The translations under genes were made by a program, and so were the position numbers. Of a stretch of DNA of 64,000 bases, positions 33,418-42,543 are shown in pieces; the stretch's first letter is position 1; the number at the start of each line of letters is the position of its first letter. Source of the stretch: Hymenobacter telluris (GTDB lineage Bacteria; Bacteroidota; Bacteroidia; Cytophagales; Hymenobacteraceae); the NCBI RefSeq assembly GCF_017313265.1, contig NZ_JAFLQZ010000002.1:124001-188000 (forward strand). The letters run 5' to 3'. The notes under the pieces were generated by a model that worked only from the letters and a program-made list of their open reading frames with translations, was not told where the DNA came from and made no database searches.

Positions 33418-34665
33418 TTACATCTTGTACAACAGCGCAATGCCGAACGACAGCGACGTCAGAATCAGGCCCACCATGAAAATGGTGTAGCTGATGCGCA
33501 GCAGCCGGTATTTGCGGGTCAGCACGTCGCCGAGGTAGTAGATGTCGGTAACCATATTGGTGTAAAGCGCCTCTTTCTCGCCCATTATCTGGTTCATGCC
33601 AGCGTGAAAATCGTCGAGTGTGAGCTTGCTGAAGTTACCGAAGAACAGCAGGTTCACGCGGCGGTTGGTGGCAATCTGTGGGCTTTTCTTCAGCCACTTA
33701 AAACTGGTTACGTCGGGCTGGGCGCACAGGATGGCTGTTACCACCGAGCCCAGCGCCGTAGCCAGCAGCAAGCCAATGGGGATGGTCAGCACGGGGTTGT
33801 TGACGATGGTAGGGCTAAGCACCCCCGATTTGGTACCGGCCTTGGCGCCCAGATAGGTGATGATAACCGATAGTAGCACCGCGTTGAGGCTAATCATCAT
33901 GTTGGCCTTTTTGTCGGCCATGTCCGAGAGCTTCATGTGGTTGCTGTACATGGTTCGAAACATCGTTTCGATACCACGTTTGGGCTCGGCGAAGGTGCCG
34001 GTAGCTTTTTCTTCCTTCTTCTTTTTCTTTTTCTCGGTTTTCTTCAGCAGGTCGCGCTGCTCTTTCAGGTTGGCTTTGAACTGCTCGCCGTAGCGGGCTT
34101 TAGCTTCGCGGGTGTGGAACTTGGCCGACAGCAGAAAATCCAGCTGCGACTCGGCCCACTCCACGTTGGAGTAAGTTTTGCCCAGGGTGGTTTCCCACTC
34201 GGCGCGCAGCAGCTCGGCATTGGCGAAAAAATCCTCCCGGCCCATCCCGCTCATGTCGGCATCCTGGAGCAGCTGTTGCAGTTCGTTTTCGGAAGGCTCG
34301 TCGCGGTGGGTGCACCGGATGGTGTCGGTTACCACCTTGATGCGGGGCTCGGGGTAGCCTTGCTGCCGCAGCCACTGCTCGGCAATGGCCATGCTGCGGT
34401 ACTCGTGCCCGTCGTTTACTTCAATATAGCCGGTGTCGTGAAACCAGGCGGCCAGCAGCAGCGCCTCCTGGTCGGCGGCTTCCAGGCCCGCATCCTCACC
34501 AAGGTTGCGAGCTTCCTTCACCACCGTAACAGTGTGCTTGAGAGAGTGATACACCAGTTGCGGCGGAAGTTTTTCTTCCAGCAGCTGCGTTACGTAGGCT
34601 TTCGCCTGCTTCAGGATTTCTGATTTGCCAGCTTTGGCTGGTTCAAGCGTTTCCGTGGGTTCCAT
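33418..34665 (-). CDS. HD phosphohydrolase fused to Pycsar-effector-like TM domain (DUF5706)
   Basis: 415 residues from ATG 34665. Residues ~25-160 form an HD domain: YHSLKHT (His40, His44), AAWFHDTGY (His76-Asp77), and LLQDADMSG (Asp135/137), the metal set of HD phosphodiesterases. A Lys-rich hinge (TEKKKKKKEEK) follows. From ~228, MYSNHMKLSDMADKKANMMI and three helices (ISLNAVLLSVIITYLG, LTIPIGLLLATALGSVVTAI, YTIFMVGLILTSLSFGIAL) fit DUF5706, the family that includes the transmembrane effector PycTM of Pycsar anti-phage systems. In Pycsar a pyrimidine cyclase activates the effector; no cyclase lies nearby, so this HD-fused form may sense or destroy a cyclic nucleotide itself. A housekeeping nucleotide-signalling role is equally possible. 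An ATG at 34731 exists, but its 22 extra residues look non-native. Confidence 0.85.
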   Translation of the reverse strand: MEPTETLEPAKAGKSEILKQAKAYVTQLLEEKLPPQLVYHSLKHTVTVVKEARNLGEDAGLEAADQEALLLAAWFHDTGYIEVNDGHEYRSMAIAEQWLRQQGYPEPRIKVVTDTIRCTHRDEPSENELQQLLQDADMSGMGREDFFANAELLRAEWETTLGKTYSNVEWAESQLDFLLSAKFHTREAKARYGEQFKANLKEQRDLLKKTEKKKKKKEEKATGTFAEPKRGIETMFRTMYSNHMKLSDMADKKANMMISLNAVLLSVIITYLGAKAGTKSGVLSPTIVNNPVLTIPIGLLLATALGSVVTAILCAQPDVTSFKWLKKSPQIATNRRVNLLFFGNFSKLTLDDFHAGMNQIMGEKEALYTNMVTDIYYLGDVLTRKYRLLRISYTIFMVGLILTSLSFGIALLYKM

Positions 34666-34921
34666 TCGAATTACTGGGGATGAGCGACGGGAGCGGGGCG
34701 GCGTCCCCAACCGACTTTGAACGCGAATCAAACGCTGAGGTTTTTTACCTTTTGGCTGAACCGTTAGCCGTAGGTTTGCGTACGGCAGGCACTATGGCCT
34801 ACCAGAGCCCGGTGGGAAGCACCCGTTTCAGTAAGTTACTCGTATTTTCCGATAACTACGGCCACAGGTCGGCGGTTCAGCAACCATCAACTTGCTTGCA
34901 TTTTCTCTCTATTGCCTCTCT
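34666..34921. promoter_or_regulatory. Divergent promoter region HD-DUF5706 / phosphoesterase fusion
   Basis: 256 bases between divergent genes. TAGGTTTG at 34771-34778 exactly matches the -7 box for the forward gene, with TTTG at 34751-34754 upstream, though at 16 bases the spacing is short. The forward leader would be ~140 bases. No clear box for the reverse gene was found. Confidence 0.35.
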
Positions 34922-37900
34922 ATGAAGCGTCTTTCCTTGTATTGTGGTTTGCTTTGGACGCTGGGGGTAGCCCCGGCGTGGGCGCAGAAAGCCACCCAGA
35001 CCCCACACCCCATCCGCCCGAATTACAACCACGGCGGTGAAAACTGGGAGTCTAAAACCCCGCCCGACAGCTCCCGCATCCGGTACACCGTGTTCCTGAT
35101 TGGCGACGTAGGCAAGCCCATTGCGGCCGATAAAGGGGGGGAGCCGTCCTTGAATTTCCTGCGCAAGCAGATTATGGCGGCCGGCTCGAAGAGTACCACC
35201 ATCTACCTCGGCGACAATATATACGAGTATGGTATGCCCGAAGAAGGCGCCCCCGACCGCAAGGAATCGGAGCGCCGCATTGTGGATCAGCTAGATGTGC
35301 TGCGCAGCTACGCCGGCGAGAAATACATGATTCCGGGCAACCACGACTGGAAACAGGGCCACACCGGCGGCGTAGACCAGGTGAACCGCCAGCAACGGTT
35401 CGTGGAAAATTACATGACCAACGACTCGGCGGCGTTTTCCTACACCGGCGACTTTTTCATTCCGCGCGATGCTTGCCCCGGCCCGTTTGAGGTGCGCTTG
35501 CAGGATAATCTGGTGCTGATTGCCATCAACTCGCAGTGGTTTTTGCAGGGTGAGGCCGAGCGGCCCTACGGCGCCAACAGCGGCTGCGGGGTAGCCAACG
35601 AAACCGACTTCTTCACGCAGCTCGAAGACATTATCGAGCGCAACAAGGACAAGAACATCATGGTGGTGGCGCACCACCCCATTCAGTCCGACGGCATTCA
35701 CGGGGGCTACTTCACGCTGGGCGACCATATTTTCCCGCTGTCCATCGTGTACAAGTATGCCTTCCTGCCGCTGCCGGTGATTGGCTCGGTGTACCCGTTT
35801 GCCCGCAAGTACGGCGGCATCTCGCAGGACATTCCGCACCCGCTGTACCAGGCGTATAAGAAAGGGCTGGAGGACATCTTCGCCAAGCACCCGAACATTG
35901 TGTACGCCTCGGGCCACGAGCACAACCTGCAATACTTTAAAACGCCCACCTACCACCAGATTGTGAGCGGCTCGGGCTGCAAAACCCAGCACACCCGCTC
36001 GGGCAGTGGGGCCAACGCCATGTTCTCCGACAAAGAGAAAGGCATTGCCCGCGTGAATTACTACGACGACGGCCAGGCCTGGGTGGAGTACTACATTCCG
36101 AACGACCGGGGCGAAACCGCCCGGCTGGTGTTCCGCACCCCGCTGTATGCCCAGCCGGTAGTGGCCACCGAAGACCGCCCGGCTGTGGCAGCGGGGCCGC
36201 GCCCCAACTTCAAAGACAGCACCGTAACGCTGGCCGTAAACCCGCGCTACGCCGACCGGAGCGGTATTCACCGGGCGTTTTTCGGTAAGCACTACCGGCA
36301 GGAGTGGGCCACGCCCGTGAAGTTTCCGGTGCTGGACCTCGCCACCGAAAAAGGTGGCTTGACGCCGTATAAGATTGGGGGCGGCAAGCAAACGGCTTCC
36401 TTGAAAGTACGCAACGAGGAAGGGCGCCTCTTCACCATCCGCAGCCTCAACAAAGACCCCTCGGCCGTATTGCCGGAAGCATTGCGCTCCGGCGCCGCCG
36501 CCGATATTTTGCAAGACCAGATTTCGGCCCAGCACCCGTACGCTTCGCTGGCCATTCCGCCGCTGGCGACGGCTGCGGGCATCCTGCATACCAACCCCGA
36601 GCTGCGCTTTGTGCCGCAGGACCCCTTGCTGGGCCAGTACCTGAACCGGTTCTCGAACACGCCCGCCGCTATTGAGGAAGACGCCAACGAAGACCAAAGC
36701 AACGTGGCCTCGTTGGGCAATGCCAAGAACCTGGTGGGCACCGACAAGGTGTTTGAGCGGCTGGTAGACGACAACGACAACCGCGTAGACGAAAAAGCCT
36801 TTGCCCGCTCGCGCCTCTTCGATATGTGGATTGGCGACTGGGACCGGCACGAAGACCAGTGGCGCTGGGCGGAGAAGAAAGACAAGGACGGTGACCGGAA
36901 ATTTACGGCCGTGCCCGAAGACCGGGACGTGGCGTTCTTTAAAGGCGACGGTATCTTCCCGTACTTAGCCTCGCGCAAGTGGGCCATCCGCAACTTCCAG
37001 AACTTCGGGAAGGACTACGCCGACTGGAAGGGCCTCAACCTGACGGCGCTCAGCAACGACCGGGTGTACCTGGCCTCCGTGACCAAAGAGCAATGGGTGA
37101 AGCAGGCCGAGGACATGAAGGCGTCGCTCACCGACGACGTAATTGAGCAGGCGTTCAAGCAGCGCTGGCCCAAGCAGATTTACGACCTGCACGGTCCCGA
37201 AATCATTGCCAAGCTGAAAAGCCGCCGCGACCTGCTGCCCCAGCTGGCCGCCGATTATTATGAGGTGGTGAGCAAAGTGACCGAGGTGAAAGGCTCCAGC
37301 AAGCGCGAAAAGTTTGTGGTGGAGCGCCTACCCGACGATAAAACCCGCGTGACGGTGCGCAAAATCACCAAGGAAGGCGCCTTGGGCAAAACCCTCTTCG
37401 ACCGCACCTTCGACAACAAGGTAACCAAGGAGCTGCGCCTCTACGGGTTCGAGGGCAACGACGTGTACGACGTGAAAGGCGACGTGAAGCGCGGCGCCAA
37501 AGTCCGCATCATTGCCGGCACCGACAAAGACTCCATCACCGACCGGTCCAACGTAGCGGGCTTCCGCCACTACACGCACATTTATGATGCCGACACCGGC
37601 AACGTCATCACGCCGGGCCGCGACACTCGCCTGCGTACCGAGCCGGGCATCGATGTGAGCCGCTACGACGTACACAACCGCTCCGACCGCAAAGACTACA
37701 CCCTCAACTACTTCGGCCCCACGGCCTACTTTGGCTACAACATTGACGACCGGGTGTTTGTGGGCGGCGGCGCGGTGTACCGCACCTATGGCTTCCGCAA
37801 AGAGCCGTACGCTACCGAGCAAAGCCTGGCTGCCAACTATTCGCCTTCGCAGAGCGCCTACAACGTGCGCTACCTGGGGCACTTTGTGGATGTGTTTGGC

Positions 37901-38812
37901 AAGACTGATTTGCGCGTAACGGCCCAGCTGTACGGTCCGCAGCTGCTCTACAACTACTTCGGCTCCGGCAACGATACCCGCAACATTCTGGCCGACGACG
38001 AAGACGCGCGCCCCCGCGACATCAACGACACCTACCGGGTGCGGTTCTCGCGCCTGTACATCTCGCCGGTATTGGAGCGCGACGTGTTCAGCTTCCTGAA
38101 AGTGGGCATCGGCCCGCAGTACGACCAGTTCCGGGTGGATGCCAGCCAAATCGGGAGCGAAATCCGCAACGGGCTGGATGCCAATGGCAACGGCGTAAGC
38201 GGGGCGGGCCTGGGTATTCGCTCATCTGACTTCCAGCTGAACCGCTACCTGGGTGGCCGGGCCTACCTGAACATTGATGCGGCTTCGTCGCCGAAGAATC
38301 CCCGGATTGGCCTGCGCTGGTACAACTCGGTGGAGTACAACCACCAGCTCAACGCCGAGAAGCTGCAATACGGCCGGCTGGCGTCGGAATTCCGCTTCTA
38401 CATCAGCCCCAACTTCCCGTTCCAGCTCACCTGGGCCGGCCGCATTGGGGCGGCCCGCAACCTCGGCGACTACCGATTCTACCAGGCTAATACCTTGGGC
38501 GGTACCACCAACCTGCGCGGCTACCGCCGCACACGCTACGCGGGCCGTTCCAGCGCCTTTGCCAACGCCGAGGTACGCATTCAGCTCTTCGAGTTCAACG
38601 CGTATCTGCTGCCCGGCAAGTTCGGTATCATGGGCCTGGCCGATGCCGCCCGCGTGTTTTCGCAGTACGATGTGAAAACCGGCCTCAAGGCCTACCACAC
38701 CGCTTATGGCGGAGGCGTATGGGTGGATATTCTCAAGCAGGCCGTTATCAACGTCACGTATTCGCAGGGTGAAGAAAACCTGGTATTCCTGGGCTTCGAC
38801 TTCCTGTTTTAA
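34922..38812 (+). CDS. Metallophosphoesterase / kinase-like region / Omp85-type barrel fusion
   Basis: 1296 residues from ATG 34922, with a signal peptide (MKRLSLYCGLLWTLGVAPAWAQ). Residues ~55-345 are a calcineurin-like phosphoesterase: IGDVG, YLGDNIYEYG, IPGNHDW, VVAHHPIQSDG and ASGHEHNLQYF give every metal ligand. Residues ~480-690 contain IGGGKQTASLKVRNEEGRLF, then RSLNKDPS, WIGDWDRHEDQW and VPEDRDVAFF; the Gly-rich strand, Lys, DRHxxQ and D-R-D order recall atypical kinases (HipA/Fam20/CotH-like), which is my inference. From ~920 onward barrel strands (YFGYNIDDRVFVGGGAVYRT, LRGYRRTRYAGRSSAF) and a terminal Phe (LGFDFLF) indicate an Omp85/surface-antigen C-domain. It should sit in the outer membrane with enzymatic domains on the periplasmic or surface side. 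Substrates are unknown. Confidence 0.85.
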   Translation: MKRLSLYCGLLWTLGVAPAWAQKATQTPHPIRPNYNHGGENWESKTPPDSSRIRYTVFLIGDVGKPIAADKGGEPSLNFLRKQIMAAGSKSTTIYLGDNIYEYGMPEEGAPDRKESERRIVDQLDVLRSYAGEKYMIPGNHDWKQGHTGGVDQVNRQQRFVENYMTNDSAAFSYTGDFFIPRDACPGPFEVRLQDNLVLIAINSQWFLQGEAERPYGANSGCGVANETDFFTQLEDIIERNKDKNIMVVAHHPIQSDGIHGGYFTLGDHIFPLSIVYKYAFLPLPVIGSVYPFARKYGGISQDIPHPLYQAYKKGLEDIFAKHPNIVYASGHEHNLQYFKTPTYHQIVSGSGCKTQHTRSGSGANAMFSDKEKGIARVNYYDDGQAWVEYYIPNDRGETARLVFRTPLYAQPVVATEDRPAVAAGPRPNFKDSTVTLAVNPRYADRSGIHRAFFGKHYRQEWATPVKFPVLDLATEKGGLTPYKIGGGKQTASLKVRNEEGRLFTIRSLNKDPSAVLPEALRSGAAADILQDQISAQHPYASLAIPPLATAAGILHTNPELRFVPQDPLLGQYLNRFSNTPAAIEEDANEDQSNVASLGNAKNLVGTDKVFERLVDDNDNRVDEKAFARSRLFDMWIGDWDRHEDQWRWAEKKDKDGDRKFTAVPEDRDVAFFKGDGIFPYLASRKWAIRNFQNFGKDYADWKGLNLTALSNDRVYLASVTKEQWVKQAEDMKASLTDDVIEQAFKQRWPKQIYDLHGPEIIAKLKSRRDLLPQLAADYYEVVSKVTEVKGSSKREKFVVERLPDDKTRVTVRKITKEGALGKTLFDRTFDNKVTKELRLYGFEGNDVYDVKGDVKRGAKVRIIAGTDKDSITDRSNVAGFRHYTHIYDADTGNVITPGRDTRLRTEPGIDVSRYDVHNRSDRKDYTLNYFGPTAYFGYNIDDRVFVGGGAVYRTYGFRKEPYATEQSLAANYSPSQSAYNVRYLGHFVDVFGKTDLRVTAQLYGPQLLYNYFGSGNDTRNILADDEDARPRDINDTYRVRFSRLYISPVLERDVFSFLKVGIGPQYDQFRVDASQIGSEIRNGLDANGNGVSGAGLGIRSSDFQLNRYLGGRAYLNIDAASSPKNPRIGLRWYNSVEYNHQLNAEKLQYGRLASEFRFYISPNFPFQLTWAGRIGAARNLGDYRFYQANTLGGTTNLRGYRRTRYAGRSSAFANAEVRIQLFEFNAYLLPGKFGIMGLADAARVFSQYDVKTGLKAYHTAYGGGVWVDILKQAVINVTYSQGEENLVFLGFDFLF

Positions 38813-38880
38813 GCAGCCGGCTGGCATCTGATGCAGGCCGTTAGCTGTAAGCAAGCAACCGCCTGAGTACCCCAAGCAGG

Positions 38881-38911
38881 GAGCTGGCCATTCCGGGCCG
38901 GCTCTTTGTTT
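38881..38911 (+). terminator. Intrinsic terminator after the phosphoesterase fusion
   Basis: gagctggcc (38881-38889) pairs with ggccggctc (38896-38904), one G-U, followed by tttgttt. It lies ~70 bases past the stop codon. Confidence 0.65.
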
Positions 38912-39024
38912 GAGGAGGCATTCTGAAGACAAGCTGAAGTGCAAAAAAAGCGAGCAGTCAGCTCAGCCTTTTTACCGACGGGCCCGTTAAGACCAAATAA
39001 TTCAACGATTACCAAATTCTGACT

Positions 39025-40194
39025 TTGAAGCGTATGCTGGTTTCTAGTTGCATGTGGGCGCGCGCGGTGCGCAAAACGGTGCTGGGCGTGGGAGGCCTGC
39101 TGCTGGCTGCATCAGCCATGGCGCAGGTAACTCCGGCCTCGCCAACGCCGGTATTTCCGGCTCCGGCCCCTCCCCGCGGCGATACGCTAGCCACCGACCA
39201 GGTGGGCCAGGACCAGGAGTTTGCTACTCCTTCTGTCGTCAACCAGGGGCCAACCAAGGGCATTATTTTCCACTATGAGCGGATGCCCACGTTTGGGGTG
39301 CGGTCTACGGCGCAGGTGGCCAATTTGCCCAACTACTCAGCCGACGCCGAGAAAAACGCCCGGCTCGTTATCAAGGGCTACATTCCGATGCTCAACCACC
39401 CGCACCTGAAGCTGATTTTGGGTGTGAACTATGAGCGGGAAGAATTCGAGTTTAAGCGCGCCCCCACCAACTACGAGCTCTACGACAACATCGAAAATAA
39501 GGGGTTGAAAACGCTGGGTGCGCAGCTCGCGGTTATCCGGCCGGTGAATACCGTGAACTGGTACATCTTCCGCATTAAAGGCGAGCTGAGCGGCGACTAC
39601 ACTTCCAACGAGCTGAACGTGAGCGACTATCTGCGGGTATCGTCGGAGTTTATTTACGGCTGGAAGCGCAGCCCTACGTTCTCGTGGGGGATTGGGGCGC
39701 AGCTGGGTTACACCTTCGGGCGGCAGAGTATCTATCCGGCGGTGCTTTACAACCGCACGTTCAACTCGCGCTGGGGCTTGGAGGCCCTGTTCCCGGCCCG
39801 CGTATCGGCCCGCTACAACGTGTCGCCGAAGTCCATCTTCACGGCTGGCTATTCGGTTGACGGTTTCAACTACATCGTGAAGCTAAACTCGCCGCTCACG
39901 CGCCGGCTACCTAACGGCGACCCTGAGCCCAACATCAACCCCCTGCGCACGCTGGAGCTACGCGAAACCGAAGTGAAATTCCGGGGGCGTTGGGAGCGGG
40001 AGCTATACGATTTCATCTGGCTGGGTGCCGAAGCCGGCTACCGCTACAACTACGCTTTCGACGCCTTCGACCGCACCAACGACGACCGCCAGAAAATCAT
40101 CGACAGCCAGTTCGATTGGGCCCCCTACGCCAGCCTGGAAATCTTCATCGTGCCCACGAAGGGCTTGCTAGGTCTCTTCGGCATGGGCCGGTAG
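39025..40194 (+). CDS. DUF6268-type outer-membrane beta-barrel protein
   Basis: 389 residues. Signal peptide KTVLGVGGLLLAASAMAQ, then a Pro-rich stretch (PASPTPVFPAPAPPRG) and a barrel with paired strands: KLILGVNYEREEFEFKRA, NWYIFRIKGELSGDYTSNEL, FSWGIGAQLGYTFGRQSIYP and ALFPARVSARYNVSPKSIFT. It fits the DUF6268 outer-membrane family of unknown role. The start is either TTG 39025 or ATG 39034 three codons later. It follows the Omp85-type fusion on the same strand, but a terminator lies between them. It converges on ppk1 across a 16-bp inverted repeat. Confidence 0.82.
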   Translation: MKRMLVSSCMWARAVRKTVLGVGGLLLAASAMAQVTPASPTPVFPAPAPPRGDTLATDQVGQDQEFATPSVVNQGPTKGIIFHYERMPTFGVRSTAQVANLPNYSADAEKNARLVIKGYIPMLNHPHLKLILGVNYEREEFEFKRAPTNYELYDNIENKGLKTLGAQLAVIRPVNTVNWYIFRIKGELSGDYTSNELNVSDYLRVSSEFIYGWKRSPTFSWGIGAQLGYTFGRQSIYPAVLYNRTFNSRWGLEALFPARVSARYNVSPKSIFTAGYSVDGFNYIVKLNSPLTRRLPNGDPEPNINPLRTLELRETEVKFRGRWERELYDFIWLGAEAGYRYNYAFDAFDRTNDDRQKIIDSQFDWAPYASLEIFIVPTKGLLGLFGMGR

Positions 40195-40222
40195 AACGAC
40201 TTATTGAGGCTAGCCTCTATAC

Positions 40223-40270
40223 AACCACAACGCCCGCTCTGGTACAGAAACCAAAGCGGGCGTTGTGGTT
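40223..40270. terminator. 16-bp inverted repeat between convergent DUF6268 gene and ppk1
   Basis: aaccacaacgcccgct (40223-40238) and agcgggcgttgtggtt (40255-40270) are perfect complements with a 16-base loop. It lies 15 bases from the ppk1 stop and 28 from the barrel-gene stop, so it serves both. Confidence 0.8.
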
Positions 40271-40284
40271 ACGTAAAAACTGCG

Positions 40285-42411
40285 TTACTCTTTTTCAACC
40301 GCCTTTTTCGGGCGCTGGCGGCCAAGCTTTTTCAGGTACGCATACGTGTCGGACTGGGCCCGGACGCGGGGCGAATCCGGCGAGTCAGGCCCCAGGAAGT
40401 TGTTCTGCCAGTCGCGGGACTTCACGTTGTCGTGGCGTTGCAGGTCGAGCAGGTGGCGGACTTCTTTGCGCAGGTCGTCTTGCAGAATCGGGAAGGCCAC
40501 TTCTACCCGGCGGTCCAGGTTGCGGGCCATCCAGTCGGAGGAAGCCACGTAAATCTTTTCCTCGCCGCCGTTACCGAACACGTAGATGCGGGCGTGTTCC
40601 AGGTACCGGTCCACGATACCGCGCTGGCTGATGTTGCTGCTCTGGCCTTTCACGCCCGGTATCAGGCAGGAAATCCCCCGAATCAGCAGCTCCACCCGCA
40701 CGCCGGCCTCACTGGCCTCATAGAGCTTCAGAATCATCCGGTCGTCCTGCAAGGCGTTTAGCTTCAGGATGATGTACGCGTCTTTGCCTTGCTTGGCCAG
40801 CTTGATTTCCTGGTCGATGAGGGCGTTGAGCTTTTCCCGTAGCTCGAACGGTGCCACCAGCAAGTGCTGGAAGCTGCCGGTTTTGTCTTGCCGGTCGGAG
40901 AAGTAGCGGAACACCTCGGCCACTTCGCTGGTCAGGCGCGGGTCGGTGGTGAACAGGCCGTGGTCGGCGTAAATCTTGCTGGTATTTTCGTTGAAGTTGC
41001 CGGTGCTCAGGTAAGCGTACAGGCGGTTGTGGCCTTCTTCGGCGCGCGTAACCAAGGCCAGCTTGCTGTGCACTTTCAGTTCCGGAATGCCATAAATAAC
41101 GTTGGCGCCAGCCTTTTGCAGCTTCTCGGCCCAGTACATATTGCTTTCCTCATCGAAGCGGGCTTTCAGCTCCACTACCACCGTTACCTGCTTGCCGTGC
41201 TTCACGGCTTTGAGCAGCGCCTTGGCCACTTCGCTCTTACTGGAAACCCGGTACAGCGTGATGCTGATGGCGCTTACCAGCGGGTCGTTGGCGGCTTCCA
41301 GCAGAAAGCGCGTCACGTAGTCGAACGACTGATACGGCAGGTTCAGCAGATGGTCGCGCTCGGCAATGGCGGGCAGCATGGCGCCGGTGCGGGGCAGCGT
41401 GGGGTGGGGCAGGGGTGGGTGGGCCTCGTACACCAAATCGGTCAGCCCGAAGGTGGGGAAGCCGAAAAAGTCGCGGAAGTTGTGGTAGCGGCTGCCTTCT
41501 ACCAGCTCCTCTTTGCCAATGCCGGTTTTCTGCATCAGCGCCTTCATGGCCTCTTTGGGCATGGCGGGGTCGTAGAGCAGGCGGGCGGGGTAGCCGGTTT
41601 CGCGCTTTTGCAGGCTGCTCTTAATCTTGGCCATCAGGTTGCCCGACACCTCTTCCTGAATGTCCAATTCGGCGTCGCGGGAGAGCTTGATAGCCTGCAC
41701 CTGAATCTTGCCAAACTTCGGAAACAGCGTGTGCGCGCAGCACCGGATTACGTCGTCGAGGAACATCACATACTGTTCCTCGCCTTGCGCCGGCAGCTGC
41801 ACAAAGCGGCCCCCGTGGCGCTTTACGGGTAGCTCCATCACCAGCATCCGCTCGGTATCGTGCGCGTGCTTTTTCTTCTTGGGCGTTTCGGTGGGCTCGG
41901 TCAGGTAGAAGGTCAGGTACACCGTCTGGTCTTTCAGAAACAGGTGGTGCAGGTTCTCGTCCAGAATCACCGGCGACAGTAAATCCTGCACGTGCTGCTC
42001 GAAATACTGCTGCACCCACTGCCGCTGCTCGTCGGTGAGGTCGTGCTCTGATACCAGATGAATATGGTTTTCGCGCAGAGCGGGCAGCAGGCTATTCCGA
42101 AACGTTTCGCCGAATTCCTGCTGCTGGCGGTGTACCTCTTCCAGCAAGTGGCTGAGCTGCTGGGTGGGGTCTTCGCCGAGCTTGGCGCGGGTTTTCTTTT
42201 TCAGCTTCACCAACCGCCGCAGCGTGGCCACTCGCACCTTGAAGTATTCGTCGAGGTTGCTGGAAAAAATGGCCATGAACTTCAGGCGCTCCAGCAGTGG
42301 CACCTCGGGGTTCTGGGCTTCCTGCAACACGCGGCGGTTGAAGGCCAGCCAACTCAGCTCCCGGTTCAGGAGTACCGGCTTGGTAGCCACTTTTTTTTCG
42401 GTTTTTTCCAT
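40285..42411 (-). CDS. ppk1: Polyphosphate kinase
   Basis: 708 residues; reversible transfer of ATP gamma-phosphate to polyphosphate at the membrane. Four-domain PPK1: LLNRELSWLAFNRRVLQEA (N-domain), LNLPYQSFDYVTRFLLEAAN and VELKARFDEESNMYWAEKLQ-type segments, catalytic His448 in KVHSKLALV (autophosphorylated His of the PLD-like fold), STGNFNENTSKIYADHGLF, and second His606 in YLEHARIYVF. The C-tail is Lys/Arg-rich. It follows sixA on the same strand, separated by an AT-rich inverted repeat. Confidence 0.95.
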   Translation of the reverse strand: MEKTEKKVATKPVLLNRELSWLAFNRRVLQEAQNPEVPLLERLKFMAIFSSNLDEYFKVRVATLRRLVKLKKKTRAKLGEDPTQQLSHLLEEVHRQQQEFGETFRNSLLPALRENHIHLVSEHDLTDEQRQWVQQYFEQHVQDLLSPVILDENLHHLFLKDQTVYLTFYLTEPTETPKKKKHAHDTERMLVMELPVKRHGGRFVQLPAQGEEQYVMFLDDVIRCCAHTLFPKFGKIQVQAIKLSRDAELDIQEEVSGNLMAKIKSSLQKRETGYPARLLYDPAMPKEAMKALMQKTGIGKEELVEGSRYHNFRDFFGFPTFGLTDLVYEAHPPLPHPTLPRTGAMLPAIAERDHLLNLPYQSFDYVTRFLLEAANDPLVSAISITLYRVSSKSEVAKALLKAVKHGKQVTVVVELKARFDEESNMYWAEKLQKAGANVIYGIPELKVHSKLALVTRAEEGHNRLYAYLSTGNFNENTSKIYADHGLFTTDPRLTSEVAEVFRYFSDRQDKTGSFQHLLVAPFELREKLNALIDQEIKLAKQGKDAYIILKLNALQDDRMILKLYEASEAGVRVELLIRGISCLIPGVKGQSSNISQRGIVDRYLEHARIYVFGNGGEEKIYVASSDWMARNLDRRVEVAFPILQDDLRKEVRHLLDLQRHDNVKSRDWQNNFLGPDSPDSPRVRAQSDTYAYLKKLGRQRPKKAVEKE

Positions 42412-42434
42412 GAGACGGTGGGCGGGTCAGGCGG

Positions 42435-42541
42435 GAATTAAAAATTAAAAATTATGAATGAAAAAATCCCGTCCTCCTGGTTTGCTGCCGAGTGGACAGG
42501 CAAAAGGAGAATTCTTAATTTTTAATTCATAATTCTTAATT
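42435..42541. repeat. AT-rich inverted repeat between sixA and ppk1
   Basis: The left side carries gaattaaaaattaaaaatta followed by tgaat (from ~42435) and the right side aattcttaatttttaattca plus taattcttaatt (to 42541); aattatgaat/attcataatt is the perfect core. The central ~45 bases are GC-richer. It shares the gaattaaaaattaaaa unit with the purN-purF repeat. It ends 2 bases from the sixA stop. Confidence 0.6.
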
Positions 42542-42543
42542 GA

